Shown piece by piece: positions 18,428-26,992 of a DNA stretch of 64,000 nucleotides. The position numbers and the translations under genes are program-made. How positions within the stretch are numbered: position 1 is the first letter of the stretch; the number at the start of each line of letters is the position of its first letter. Origin of the DNA: JBKHYJ01 sp046565505 (GTDB lineage Bacteria > Acidobacteriota > Blastocatellia > UBA7656); assembly GCA_046565505.1 (NCBI GenBank), contig JBKHYJ010000043.1, positions 70,234 through 134,233 of the forward strand. Reading direction: 5' to 3'. A model generated the notes under the pieces. The model had not been told where the DNA came from. It made no database searches and worked only from the letters and a program-made list of their open reading frames with translations.

Positions 18428-21157
18428 CTACTGAGCCGGCCTGTCTTCCGCGGCGAGGTAGAGTGCGTTAAACAAAAGCGGGAAAGTCGCGTGCGTCTGC
18501 GCCCTGTGCTGCGGGCGAAGGCCGAATAATACGATGCGGCCGGGATTCATTTCTACAGACACGACCGCCGCGCGGCCCGCCATCAAGTCTTCCCCTCTCA
18601 GCCACCCCGACGCCAGCACCTCTGTATTCGGGTAACGCGCGGCGACCGTGGCCTGCTGAGACGAGAACCCTTCGACCAGCGCGAAGAAAGGGCTGTTGTT
18701 GTAGAAGCCGTAAGCCTCATGCGGCATGCCCAGCCCGATGGCATGGGCCGTGTCCACCTGAACTCTCACAATCGAGCCGGGCGCGAAGTGCTGTTCTCGC
18801 GTAAGGCCGCGTTTCAGATCACGGACGGGGATGGGGAACTTGTCGATTGCCAGGTCAGAGCTCGCGCCGAGGGTGATTAAAGTCCCGCCGCCGCGGACGA
18901 ACTCGCGCAAGGCCTCCAGCCCCTCGTTGCCTATGCCGCCGCGGTATTCGGGTCGTACGGTCTTGAAATTATTCCCTTCCATGATGTCGCGCGGCTGCTG
19001 GTCCGGCAGTATCACCACGTCGAGCTTATCGCGCAGCTTCCCCGCCCTCATGTCCTGGTTATGCAGAGTGGTGACGGAAAACTCATACTGCTCCAACACC
19101 CAGCGCGTCCACCCTTCATCCATGTTCGCCGTCCAGGACTGGTAAAGCCCTATGCGGGGCGCGCGAACGGAGATGGCCGCTTGCGGCGCGTCCTCGGTTG
19201 CGGCATGCGGGCCGGCGGCGTTCTTAGTATTCCTGTCCTCACGCCCGGTTGGTTTAGAGTCAATCGCCTCGGCCGCAAGGTTGAACTCGCGCGCGAGATC
19301 ATCAATCCGCTGACGCGACACGCCGCCGACGCGAACGCTCGTAGAGCGAACGCCATTGCCGCGGGTAGCCAGGAAGTCCACCCGCGCGCCTTGCTTCAGC
19401 AGGCGGTTGATAGCCGTGGCAGAATCCGCGCCCTTATATTCAAACAAGTATTCCCTGCCCGCGCCGCTGACTGCCCCCGCCAGCCTGGGAGCCTCCGCGA
19501 GCCTGCTCAGTCGCGCGGTATCCGGCAGCGGCGACTTGACGAACACTACGTCTGCCCCCATCTGCATCCCGAGCGACCAGGCCGTAACGTCGTAGGGCGG
19601 CTCGGGCGGCGAGTTAGGCGAGCGCCGCACTTCGGGGTAGGTCTGCTTTTCGAGTATGTCTTTGGCGTAGCGCGCGAAGACCTGCTTCATAGGTATGACG
19701 AACGTCCCTGCAGGGTATGACTTGCCATCGGCCTCGAACTGGGCCTCGGCGCGCGAGACCTCCACGCCTGCGATCTGGAGCCTCTCGACCAGTCTGGCCG
19801 CCTCGCGCGGGTCGTGCTGTTTATCGACGCGAATGATGATGGCGGCCGGGTCGCCCTTAGCGCCCGCTTCGACCGTCGCGCGGTTCACTTCGTAAATCTG
19901 CCTCAGTAATGGCTCCCTCTGTTCCGCGGCCGTCTCGAGCAAAGCCATAGTCGCGATCAACTCGTAATCGACTATGTCGCGGAGCGTCCAGCGGCCGCCG
20001 AGCCACGGCCGCGGGTATTCCGTGCGGGGCGTCACGTCCCGCGGCGGCGGCAGCGGCTCGTTCGGGTTCTCTGCCTGCTGTCGCATCTGCGCCTGAAAAT
20101 CCTCAGGGCCCGCCTCCGGCTGGCGACCGGGCTGCGGGCGGCGCTGCTCGATGGGCGAGGCGACCCGCGCGCTCGCGACCTCCGTCAGCAACCCGACCTG
20201 GTTGTGCCACCACCCGCTCCACGCCATCGCGCCTTGCCAGAAGTTGGTGTAGGTAGAGTTGTAGATTATCCCCTCTTTGCCCGCCGCTTCGAGCGCCGCC
20301 GCCTGGGCCTGCCCGAACATACCGTTCCAGCGATAGATCAGGGGGTGTACGTTCGGATTGATCGGGTCGGTCGCGGGCATCACGAATATGCGCGCGCCCT
20401 GGCTGCCCATCTGATGCTCGTCGAGCCAGACCGAAGGGAACCATTCATGCCATAATAACTGCGCGGTCAGGCGGCTCTCTTTTTGAGTGAACATGTACAT
20501 GTCGCGGTTGTTGTCGTGGCCCACGTAAGGGTGGTAGAGCCAGGGCAGCGGGCTCGCCTCAAACTCCGTCCCGACGTTCTTGTTATACCAGTCCGTCACC
20601 ATGATCTGGCCGTCCGGGTTCAGGCTCGGGACGAGTAGGAATATCACGTTGTCGAGCACTTTTTTGACGGCGGGGGATTCTTCGGTTGCCAGCCTGTGCA
20701 CAAGCTCCAGCACCATCTGCGACGCGCCGATCTCTGTCGAATGAATGTTGCAGGTGACGAGCACCACCGCTTTCCCCGAGCGCAGTATCTCGTCGCGCTC
20801 GGCCGCCGCCGGCTCGCCGCCCTGGAAGTAGAGCCTGCGCTCCAGCCGCTTGAAGCGTTCGAGGTCGTTGAGGGTTTCAGGGGAGCTGATTTCCACCAGG
20901 ATAAACGCATTATCGTTGGTCGTCTTGCCGAGTTCCCGCACGCGCACGCGGTCCGAGCCGCCCGCGACGATCTTCATGTATTCGACGATTCTGTCCCACC
21001 GGGCTAGCTTCTTATCCGCCCCCACCCGGAAGCCGAGGAACTGTTCGGGAGTCGGGATGGCGCTCCCCGCGTACGAGCGCGAGGAATTGCCCTGGGCCAA
21101 AATCGGCAGGGCGCTCGATGCAACTACACAGGCCAGGATTAGGCAGCGTCGGATCAT
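18428..21157 (-). CDS. Secreted M14-family zinc carboxypeptidase
   Basis: The 909-residue protein has a signal peptide (MIRRCLILACVVASSALPILA, cleavage near residue 22) and a peptidase M14 domain at about residues 40-370. Zinc ligands His139 and Glu142 are in CNIHSTEIGA. A third ligand is probably the His in DEHQMGSQG near residue 255. The remaining part up to residue 909 resembles a Rossmann/class I glutamine-amidotransferase-like region (QDMRAGKLRDKLDVVILPDQ, LITLGASSDLAI), as seen in other large exported M14 proteins of environmental bacteria. It probably degrades peptides in the periplasm or outside the cell. It converges with the patatin gene. Confidence 0.88.
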   Translation of the reverse strand: MIRRCLILACVVASSALPILAQGNSSRSYAGSAIPTPEQFLGFRVGADKKLARWDRIVEYMKIVAGGSDRVRVRELGKTTNDNAFILVEISSPETLNDLERFKRLERRLYFQGGEPAAAERDEILRSGKAVVLVTCNIHSTEIGASQMVLELVHRLATEESPAVKKVLDNVIFLLVPSLNPDGQIMVTDWYNKNVGTEFEASPLPWLYHPYVGHDNNRDMYMFTQKESRLTAQLLWHEWFPSVWLDEHQMGSQGARIFVMPATDPINPNVHPLIYRWNGMFGQAQAAALEAAGKEGIIYNSTYTNFWQGAMAWSGWWHNQVGLLTEVASARVASPIEQRRPQPGRQPEAGPEDFQAQMRQQAENPNEPLPPPRDVTPRTEYPRPWLGGRWTLRDIVDYELIATMALLETAAEQREPLLRQIYEVNRATVEAGAKGDPAAIIIRVDKQHDPREAARLVERLQIAGVEVSRAEAQFEADGKSYPAGTFVIPMKQVFARYAKDILEKQTYPEVRRSPNSPPEPPYDVTAWSLGMQMGADVVFVKSPLPDTARLSRLAEAPRLAGAVSGAGREYLFEYKGADSATAINRLLKQGARVDFLATRGNGVRSTSVRVGGVSRQRIDDLAREFNLAAEAIDSKPTGREDRNTKNAAGPHAATEDAPQAAISVRAPRIGLYQSWTANMDEGWTRWVLEQYEFSVTTLHNQDMRAGKLRDKLDVVILPDQQPRDIMEGNNFKTVRPEYRGGIGNEGLEALREFVRGGGTLITLGASSDLAIDKFPIPVRDLKRGLTREQHFAPGSIVRVQVDTAHAIGLGMPHEAYGFYNNSPFFALVEGFSSQQATVAARYPNTEVLASGWLRGEDLMAGRAAVVSVEMNPGRIVLFGLRPQHRAQTHATFPLLFNALYLAAEDRPAQ

Positions 21158-21725
21158 GTCTTTGATTCCTCTCGGGTGTGGTTACGTCTAATGGGCGCGA
21201 CTCGACACACGCGGAACTGTCGCGAAGGCTACTATAGCCGAGAATGCCTCGTGTGAGAAGTGGCCGGGCTCGAATAGTTCAGACGAACCCTCCCATCTGG
21301 AACCAGAGCAAGATTTGATGGGGCAGGCGGAAAGCCATAAAGGCGAAGTGAGTTTAAAACAGCACGGGAATGCGGACGGGGCAGTGTCATTAAGATACAG
21401 TAATACCGCCGACACTTTGCCCTGTATGATGATAGTTACGACCGCCTCGCTGACCTCCGCGAGCCGACTGTGCTTTTCAGCCCACTGAGTTCGGGCCTCT
21501 AACCTGATATAAATCAATGGCGACCCTGAAATGTTTCTGCAGATAACTCATACATAGACGTGACTCCGTATTTGTCTGGTCTTCGGCATTCGGTTACTGA
21601 GGCGAATCGTATAGGCCGGCTCGAGATGTGTAATTCAAATAGCCGGGCGACCGCGAAGCTGTATGAAGTGAGCCTTCAGAAGACTGAAGGCTCACACATC
21701 AACTTGAGGAGGGGTTTATAGTCCG
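21158..21725. other. Intergenic region with a perfect hairpin near its right end
   Basis: About 570 bases between the divergent M14 and porin-like genes. A minus-strand open frame of about 100 codons exists at 21188-21517 but has no start context or family resemblance, so I do not call it. The notable feature is the perfect hairpin at 21668-21695, described separately. Confidence 0.4.
21668..21695 (+). promoter_or_regulatory. Perfect 12-bp hairpin in the 5' leader of the porin-like gene
   Basis: GTGAGCCTTCAG at 21668-21679 pairs fully with CTGAAGGCTCAC at 21684-21695 across an AAGA loop. It sits about 30 bases upstream of the start codon at 21726 and just before the GAGGAGG ribosome-binding site. 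There is no T run, so an intrinsic terminator is unlikely. An mRNA-stabilising 5' stem or a protein-binding site fits better. Confidence 0.55.
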
Positions 21726-22631
21726 ATGTATAAAGCGACACCTGAATTAGGAAACAGTATTGGTCTAGCCGGCCCGCCTACGCGCGGAGTAGATTTCATC
21801 GTTAGTTTAGCCCTGCTCCTGCTCTTCACGCTGAGTTCGTCGGCCGGCGCGGCGGCCCAAAGCGCCCGCGGTCCGGTCAGCCCCCTGGCGCCGCCGCTTG
21901 TACAAGATGAAGAGGCCGAACAAAAGACAGGGCACAAGTTCACCATTACCTACGGCTTCGCCCATAACCTCCGCTCCCGGAGCCAGGATGTTAAATCGAC
22001 CGTTATGCGCGGGCCGTTAAGTTTCAGCATTTCGGTCGCGCCGTGGCTGACCATCAAGGTAGGCAATGACACGTTCAAGTCAAAAAAACCTCTGATCGGC
22101 GACCGCGTCACAGGCTTTGGTGACACCTCGCTCACGCTCATTAGCAAGCCTGTGAGCGAGCAGATATGTGACGGGGCCGAGCAGGGCCAGAAGTGTGTTG
22201 AGCACCCCTCTGTCACCATGATTTACACGGCGGTTTTCCCGACGGCCAGCAAATCAAAGGGCATCGGGTCCGGCGAGGTAGATCATTCATTTCTGGCCGC
22301 TGTAGGCAAAACTGTGGGGGGCAGCACGCTTGAAGTCGACTTCGGGGCCTATCTTGCGGGCAGGACGGATCGCAGCGGGTTCATAAACATCGGCCTGTTG
22401 AACCTGGTCTTTGAACGCGAGCTAGACAGGGATGGGAAGTGGGTCTTCCATACCGAGCTGGACGGGACCGCCCCTACGGAAATCCCCAGCACGGTCAATG
22501 CCATCCACTGGATGATTTACAAGCCGAATGATAAGGTATCGTTCAAGTTCGGCGTTCGCAACGGCATCACAGCTAATGCGCCGAAGTTCGGTTACAACGC
22601 CTCAATAACATATTCCGGCATGCTGCCATGA
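21726..22631 (+). CDS. Porin-like exported protein (transporter/MetA-type barrel family)
   Basis: A signal sequence lies after an N-terminal extension: VDFIVSLALLLLFTLSSSAGAAAQS, residues about 22-46. The mature part shows alternating beta-strand patterns: FTITYGFAHNLRSRSQ, GPLSFSISVAPWLTIKVG, GFGDTSLTLISKPV, TMIYTAVFPTASKSKGIGSG and a last strand FGYNASITYSGMLP. The phrase 'GDTSLTL..K' followed by 'TAVFPTASKSKGIGSGEVD' is typical of small outer-membrane barrels annotated as putative MetA-pathway transporters. Start ATG 21726 follows GAGGAGG. Function is a guess. Confidence 0.6.
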   Translation: MYKATPELGNSIGLAGPPTRGVDFIVSLALLLLFTLSSSAGAAAQSARGPVSPLAPPLVQDEEAEQKTGHKFTITYGFAHNLRSRSQDVKSTVMRGPLSFSISVAPWLTIKVGNDTFKSKKPLIGDRVTGFGDTSLTLISKPVSEQICDGAEQGQKCVEHPSVTMIYTAVFPTASKSKGIGSGEVDHSFLAAVGKTVGGSTLEVDFGAYLAGRTDRSGFINIGLLNLVFERELDRDGKWVFHTELDGTAPTEIPSTVNAIHWMIYKPNDKVSFKFGVRNGITANAPKFGYNASITYSGMLP

Positions 22632-22763
22632 TGCCGCCTGATGCTTGCTTTAGCCCCGTCAAGTACCGTGCGACAACTAAAACAATACTTCATGCAATCA
22701 AACGGGGGGTGCGACATGAACTGACGGCAGAACTCCCGGGTGCGCGCCGCCTCGGACGAGTGT

Positions 22764-22769
22764 TATAAT
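22764..22769 (+). promoter_or_regulatory. Consensus -10 box upstream of the small exported protein
   Basis: TATAAT lies 18 bases before the ATG at 22788, and AGGAGG follows at about 22775. The spacing leaves a very short leader. No clear -35 match is seen at the expected distance, so the promoter call rests on the -10 alone. Confidence 0.4.
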
Positions 22770-22787
22770 CGGTATAGGAGGATCGAC

Positions 22788-23294
22788 ATGGGAAAGCATC
22801 GTTCAACATACGCAGCCATGATAGCCACGTTTTTGATGCTGGTCGTCTGCTGCTCGGAGCAGGCTCTGGCCCAGGCGGACCGGGTCGAGATACCTGGGCG
22901 CGATAGCGCCAGCACGCGGCCGGACTTGAGGAAAACGGAGAGGCCGCCCGTGAACAGCCCGGAATTTATCAGACAGGAATTTAAGAAATATAAAGATGTA
23001 GCGGCACCGCTCAGGGCAACATCTATTAATAAGCTCCGCGACGAGTACTACACGAGAAAGGCTCAGAACCCAAAGCTGACGCCTGGACAGTTCTTCGCGG
23101 CCAAGATGATAGTCCAGGTTGTTTCCACCGATTACCCGGGCAGACAAGTGTCGGAGGCCGACCTGTTTGAAGGGCTGAAGGAAGATAGAAGCTATAGAAG
23201 TACGCTGATCGAGAAGGGCGGACTCACATCCGAACAAGCTAAAGATGTTCAAACCAAGACCGCCCAAAGGCTGAAAGCAATACAAAGGAGATAG
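22788..23294 (+). CDS. Small exported hypothetical protein (168 aa)
   Basis: The start is set at ATG 22788 because AGGAGG precedes it closely. The in-frame codon at 22740 has no such site and would place the -10 box inside the gene. The protein begins with a signal peptide (AAMIATFLMLVVCCSEQALAQA). The mature part is charged and helical, with SPEFIRQEFKKYKDVAAPL and LRDEYYTRKAQNPKLTPGQFFAA. I recognise no family. A periplasmic location is likely from the signal sequence; function is unknown. Confidence 0.6.
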   Translation: MGKHRSTYAAMIATFLMLVVCCSEQALAQADRVEIPGRDSASTRPDLRKTERPPVNSPEFIRQEFKKYKDVAAPLRATSINKLRDEYYTRKAQNPKLTPGQFFAAKMIVQVVSTDYPGRQVSEADLFEGLKEDRSYRSTLIEKGGLTSEQAKDVQTKTAQRLKAIQRR

Positions 23295-23383
23295 CTCCAG
23301 CCCACGGCGTTAAGTCCGGGCCTTCGGAATAAGCCGCGCCGGGGCCCGGTCGTCGCGGACGGCCCCCCGCGGCGGCATGAATA

Positions 23384-24163
23384 TCAGCGCCCTTTGAAAT
23401 CAGGCTTGCGCTTCTCGATGAAGGCGCGCACGCCTTCTTCTTTATCCTCGCTCGAAAAGCAGAGGGCGAAGAGATCGACTTCGGCCTCAAGGCCCGCGCG
23501 CAGGTCAAGCCGCGCGGCGTTCTTCACGGCCTGCTTCGCCATGGCGAGCGTGACCGGGCTCATCTCGGCGATCTTGTTAGCCATCTCCATGGTCTTCGCT
23601 TCGAGCTCTTCGGGCGGGACGACGGAATTGACGAGCCCGAGCCTCTCTGCCTCTTCGGCCGGTATCATATCCCCGGTCAGTATGAGCTCCATCGCCTTCC
23701 CCTCGCCGACGAGCCGCGTCAGGCGTTGCGTGCCCCCGCCGCCCGGTATGATCCCCAGCTTGATCTCGGGCTGGCCCAGCCTCGCTTTCGACGACGCGAT
23801 GCGGATGTCGCATGCCATAGCCAGCTCGCACCCCCCGCCCAGCGCGAACCCGTTTATCATAGCGATGACGGGCTTGGGAAATTCCTCGACCGCATCGAAA
23901 GCCCTGCGGCCCTTCATGACGGCCCGCTGCTTGACGGCCGTCATCCCCGCGAATTCGTTTATGTCCGCGCCCGCTATGAAAGCCTTTTCGCCCGCGCCGG
24001 TGATTACGACCACGCGCACTTCGTCGTCGCGCTCAAGCTCGTCGAACGCGGCCAGTATGTCGTTGCGGGTCGCGATATTGAGCGCGTTCAGCTTGTCGGG
24101 CCGGTTGACGGTGACCACGGCCACGCGGCCCCGCTTCTCTATCAGTACGTTCTCAAGTGCCAT
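23384..24163 (-). CDS. Enoyl-CoA hydratase (crotonase family)
   Basis: The 259-residue protein has both catalytic glutamates of true hydratases: GGGCELAMACDIRIA and GQPEIKLGIIPGGGGTQRL. The oxyanion-hole motif is AFIAGADINEF. It hydrates trans-2-enoyl-CoA to 3-hydroxyacyl-CoA, the step before the dehydrogenase encoded just upstream. Ribosome-binding site GGAGG precedes the ATG. It is the last gene of the leftward CoA-ester degradation unit. The short-chain (Crt/PaaF-like) assignment is inferred. Confidence 0.9.
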   Translation of the reverse strand: MALENVLIEKRGRVAVVTVNRPDKLNALNIATRNDILAAFDELERDDEVRVVVITGAGEKAFIAGADINEFAGMTAVKQRAVMKGRRAFDAVEEFPKPVIAMINGFALGGGCELAMACDIRIASSKARLGQPEIKLGIIPGGGGTQRLTRLVGEGKAMELILTGDMIPAEEAERLGLVNSVVPPEELEAKTMEMANKIAEMSPVTLAMAKQAVKNAARLDLRAGLEAEVDLFALCFSSEDKEEGVRAFIEKRKPDFKGR

Positions 24164-24257
24164 GATTCCTCCAATGTGGTGAGTGGCATGTCGCCGAAGC
24201 CCGTGGCCCTGACCGCCTGGAACCGGCCCTGGAAGCCGATTTCAAGGCGGGAGGCCG

Positions 24258-25139
24258 TTACGCCTTGCGGCCCGGGGCTTCCGGCTGCTCCCATTTGTAA
24301 AACCCTTCCCCCGCCTTCTTGCCGAGCTTGCCTTCGGCCACCTTGCGCCTGAGGATGTCGGGCGGGCGGAACACCTCCGAGGCGAGCTTCTCGAAAAGAT
24401 ACTCGGCGATGTTCAGCCTTATGTCCAGGCCGACGAGGTCCGTCAGCCTGAGCGGACCCATCGGGTGGTTGTAGCCGAGCGCCATCGCCTTGTCGATGTC
24501 TTCCGCGCTCGCCACGCCCTGTTCGAGCATCCGCATCGCTTCAAGCCCTATCGCGACCCCGAGGCGGCTCGTCGCGAATCCCGGAACGTCTTTGACCGTT
24601 ATAGCCTCTTTCCCCATCCGCGCCGAAACGTCGAGCGCCGCCGCGAGAGTCTCTTCGGAAGTGTCCGCGGCGACCACCACCTCGATCAATTTCATGATGT
24701 GAACGGGGTTGAAGAAGTGCATGCCTATCACGCGGTCGGGGCGAGCCGTGGCGGACGCGATGGCAGCGATGCTCAACGAGGACGTGTTCGTGGCGAGGAC
24801 CGCGCGCGGCTTGCAGACCCGGTCGAGCTGCGAAAACAGCTCCCTCTTCGCCCCGATCTTTTCGACGACCGCCTCGATGACCAGGTCTGCCGAGGCCGCC
24901 GCGTCTTCGACCCCGGTCGAGGTGCGTATGCGAGAAATCGCGTCTCGCATGTCGTCTCGGGTGACCTTGCCGCGCTCGACGCCCTTCTTCAAATTATCTT
25001 CGATGCGCGCGAGGCCGCGGCTCACTAAATCTTCGCTCACGTCTTCCAGCACGACCTGGAACCCGGCCTGCGCGGCGACCTGCGCGATGCCATGCCCCAT
25101 CGTGCCCGCGCCTATGACTGCCACATTTTCGATTATCAT
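24258..25139 (-). CDS. 3-hydroxyacyl-CoA (3-hydroxybutyryl-CoA) dehydrogenase
   Basis: This NAD-dependent oxidoreductase oxidises 3-hydroxyacyl-CoA to 3-ketoacyl-CoA. The NAD motif AVIGAGTMGHGIAQ is at the N-terminus, GMHFFNPVHIMKLIEVV contains the catalytic His, and GFATSRLGVAIGLEAMRML and NHPMGPLRLTDLVGLD are C-terminal-domain signatures. I place the start at 25139 (MIIENVAVIG). An in-frame extension to 25259 adds 40 residues with no family match and runs into the upstream gene's stop region. At 293 residues it matches the single-domain Hbd/PaaH type. Confidence 0.92.
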   Translation of the reverse strand: MIIENVAVIGAGTMGHGIAQVAAQAGFQVVLEDVSEDLVSRGLARIEDNLKKGVERGKVTRDDMRDAISRIRTSTGVEDAAASADLVIEAVVEKIGAKRELFSQLDRVCKPRAVLATNTSSLSIAAIASATARPDRVIGMHFFNPVHIMKLIEVVVAADTSEETLAAALDVSARMGKEAITVKDVPGFATSRLGVAIGLEAMRMLEQGVASAEDIDKAMALGYNHPMGPLRLTDLVGLDIRLNIAEYLFEKLASEVFRPPDILRRKVAEGKLGKKAGEGFYKWEQPEAPGRKA

Positions 25140-25197
25140 AATTCCATCAGGGGCCGGCGGTGAAATCAGCCGCGCGGCCGGCCTCAACCCGCGAGCC

Positions 25198-25980
25198 CTA
25201 TTTAAACTCCGGGCGGCGTTTCTCCACAAACGCATTGAGCCCTTCGGCGGAGTCCTCAAGCTCGAAGCATGCCCTCTGTGCGGAGGTCTCGTAATCGAGC
25301 ATCTGGTCGAAGCTCGCGCCCAGGCTCTTGTAAACCGCCTGTTTTATCATTGCGATTATGCGCGGCGAATTCCTGACGAATCGCCGGGCCATCTGGTCTG
25401 TCGCGGCCGCGAGCTGCTCGTGCGGCACGACCGCATTCACCAGGCCGAGCCTTGCGGCGTCGGCGGCGCTTATAACGTCGCCGCTCATCATCATCTCTAT
25501 CGCGACGGCCGGCCCGGCCAGCCGCGGGAGAAAGAATGTGCCGCCCCAGTCCGGGTGAAGGCCGAGGCGGATGAACGTCTCGCCGAAGCTCGCGCGCTCG
25601 CTCGCCACGCGCACGTCGCAGGCGAGCGCGAGGTTGATCCCGCCGCCGGCGGCCGGCCCATTGATAGACGCGATGACGGGCTTGGGCAGCGCGCGTATCT
25701 TCGTCACAACGTCGCGCGCGGACCTGAGCACGCGGTCGAGCGAATCGCCGTCGGCCGTGTTCCGCACCTGCGCCAGGAAACGGACGTCCGCGCCGGAGCA
25801 AAAGCCATTGCCCGTGCCCGTTATCACGACCGCGCGAACGTCATCGGATTCGCACAGGCAGAGCGCCTCGTAGATTTCTTCGCGCATCGTGCCCACGAAC
25901 GAATTCAACCGCTCGGGCCTGTTTAGCGTTACGCGCGCGACCGCGTCCGTTTTGTCGAAGATGATGTTGTCGAATGTCAT
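25198..25980 (-). CDS. Crotonase-fold enoyl-CoA isomerase, PaaG-like
   Basis: This 260-residue crotonase lacks both hydratase glutamates: GGGINLALACDVRVA has Asn at the first site and GETFIRLGLHPDWGGTFFLPRL has Phe at the second. The Asp in HPDWGG sits where PaaG/enoyl-CoA isomerases carry their catalytic Asp. An isomerase rather than hydratase role is therefore more likely. The start is set at 25980 (MTFDNIIFDKT); a codon eight residues earlier lacks support. It lies between the dehydrogenase gene and another crotonase. Confidence 0.85.
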   Translation of the reverse strand: MTFDNIIFDKTDAVARVTLNRPERLNSFVGTMREEIYEALCLCESDDVRAVVITGTGNGFCSGADVRFLAQVRNTADGDSLDRVLRSARDVVTKIRALPKPVIASINGPAAGGGINLALACDVRVASERASFGETFIRLGLHPDWGGTFFLPRLAGPAVAIEMMMSGDVISAADAARLGLVNAVVPHEQLAAATDQMARRFVRNSPRIIAMIKQAVYKSLGASFDQMLDYETSAQRACFELEDSAEGLNAFVEKRRPEFK

Positions 25981-26099
25981 ACGCAGGTGAACACAAATAA
26001 CCACGTCTCGGACGGCCGCGGGTCAGGAGAAGGCGCGCCGGGCGAGGGCGCCAACCCGCGCGCCCAAGATTCACGCCTGCGCCCTTAAAACCGCCCGTG

Positions 26100-26882
26100 T
26101 CACTCGCCTTTGAACTCGGGCTTTCGCTTCTCCCTGAAGGCGCGGACGCCTTCCTTGTGATCTTTGGATTTGACGAGGACGCTCTGGGCGAGCGCCTCAA
26201 GCATGCGCCCCGTCTGAAAGTCGCTCGTGACCGAATGCCACAACAGGCGCTTGGCGAGCCCGAGCGCCTCGGGCGCCCTGGTCAACAGGTGCTCGGCCAA
26301 GGCCCTCGTGTGATTCATCAGCTCGTCGTGCGGGACGACGCGGTTGACAAGGCCGATCCGCTCCGCCTCGGCGGCGGGTATCATCTCGCCCGTGAAGATA
26401 AGCTCTTTGGATTTGCCGTAACCTATCAGCTTGACCAGCCGCGAGCACCCGCCCGCGCCGGGTATCAGCCCGATGTTGTTTTCGCGAAACCCGAACCGCG
26501 CGCGGTCGGAGGCTATTCGGATGTCACACGACAGCGTTATCTGTAGCCCCGCCCCCGTGCAAGGCCCGTTGATCGCCGCGAGCACGGGCTTTTCGACCAG
26601 CTCAAGCTCGTCGAAGAATTGGGTGAGCCTGTGATTCTCGGCGCGGAACTTCGACGTGTTCCACTCCCGCTCGAAGTATTCGATGTCGCCGCCCGCCGAA
26701 AAGGCCCTGCCCGCGCCCGTGATTATTATGACGCCGATCTCGTCGTTCGTCTGCACTTCCGTGAACAGGCGAGAGAAGTCGTCGCGCATGTCTTCATTGA
26801 TTGCGTTGAGGCGGTCGGGCCTGTTCAGCGTGATCGTCGCCACGCGGCCGGACAGCTCGAAGAGGACCGTTTTATATTCCAT
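26100..26882 (-). CDS. Crotonase-family protein with one missing catalytic Glu
   Basis: The 260-residue protein keeps the crotonase oxyanion hole (AFSAGGDIEYF) and the second Glu (FRENNIGLIPGAGG). The first site reads GAGLQITLSCDIRIA, with Gln in place of Glu. Hydratase activity may be reduced, or the substrate may differ. The C-terminal tail EGVRAFREKRKPEFKG is standard. Start at 26882 (MEYKTVLFEL) is preferred; an ATG four codons upstream is possible. Neighbours suggest a role in the same CoA-ester pathway. Confidence 0.85.
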   Translation of the reverse strand: MEYKTVLFELSGRVATITLNRPDRLNAINEDMRDDFSRLFTEVQTNDEIGVIIITGAGRAFSAGGDIEYFEREWNTSKFRAENHRLTQFFDELELVEKPVLAAINGPCTGAGLQITLSCDIRIASDRARFGFRENNIGLIPGAGGCSRLVKLIGYGKSKELIFTGEMIPAAEAERIGLVNRVVPHDELMNHTRALAEHLLTRAPEALGLAKRLLWHSVTSDFQTGRMLEALAQSVLVKSKDHKEGVRAFREKRKPEFKGE

Positions 26883-26992
26883 ACCCGAAATCACGGGCGG
26901 CGAGACGGTAAGCGCGAAAAAGACATGTCAGATTAGAAATCCACGACCCGCCATTATCGCGCTGACCCCTCATCCCTCACCCTTCATCCCTC

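Noticed and set aside
21188..21517. 109-codon minus-strand frame in the intergenic gap
   Set aside because: No ribosome-binding site, mixed low-quality translation, no family resemblance.
24709..25926. 405-codon + strand frame opposite crotonase genes
   Set aside because: The minus-strand genes have conserved catalytic motifs in this interval; the + frame has none.
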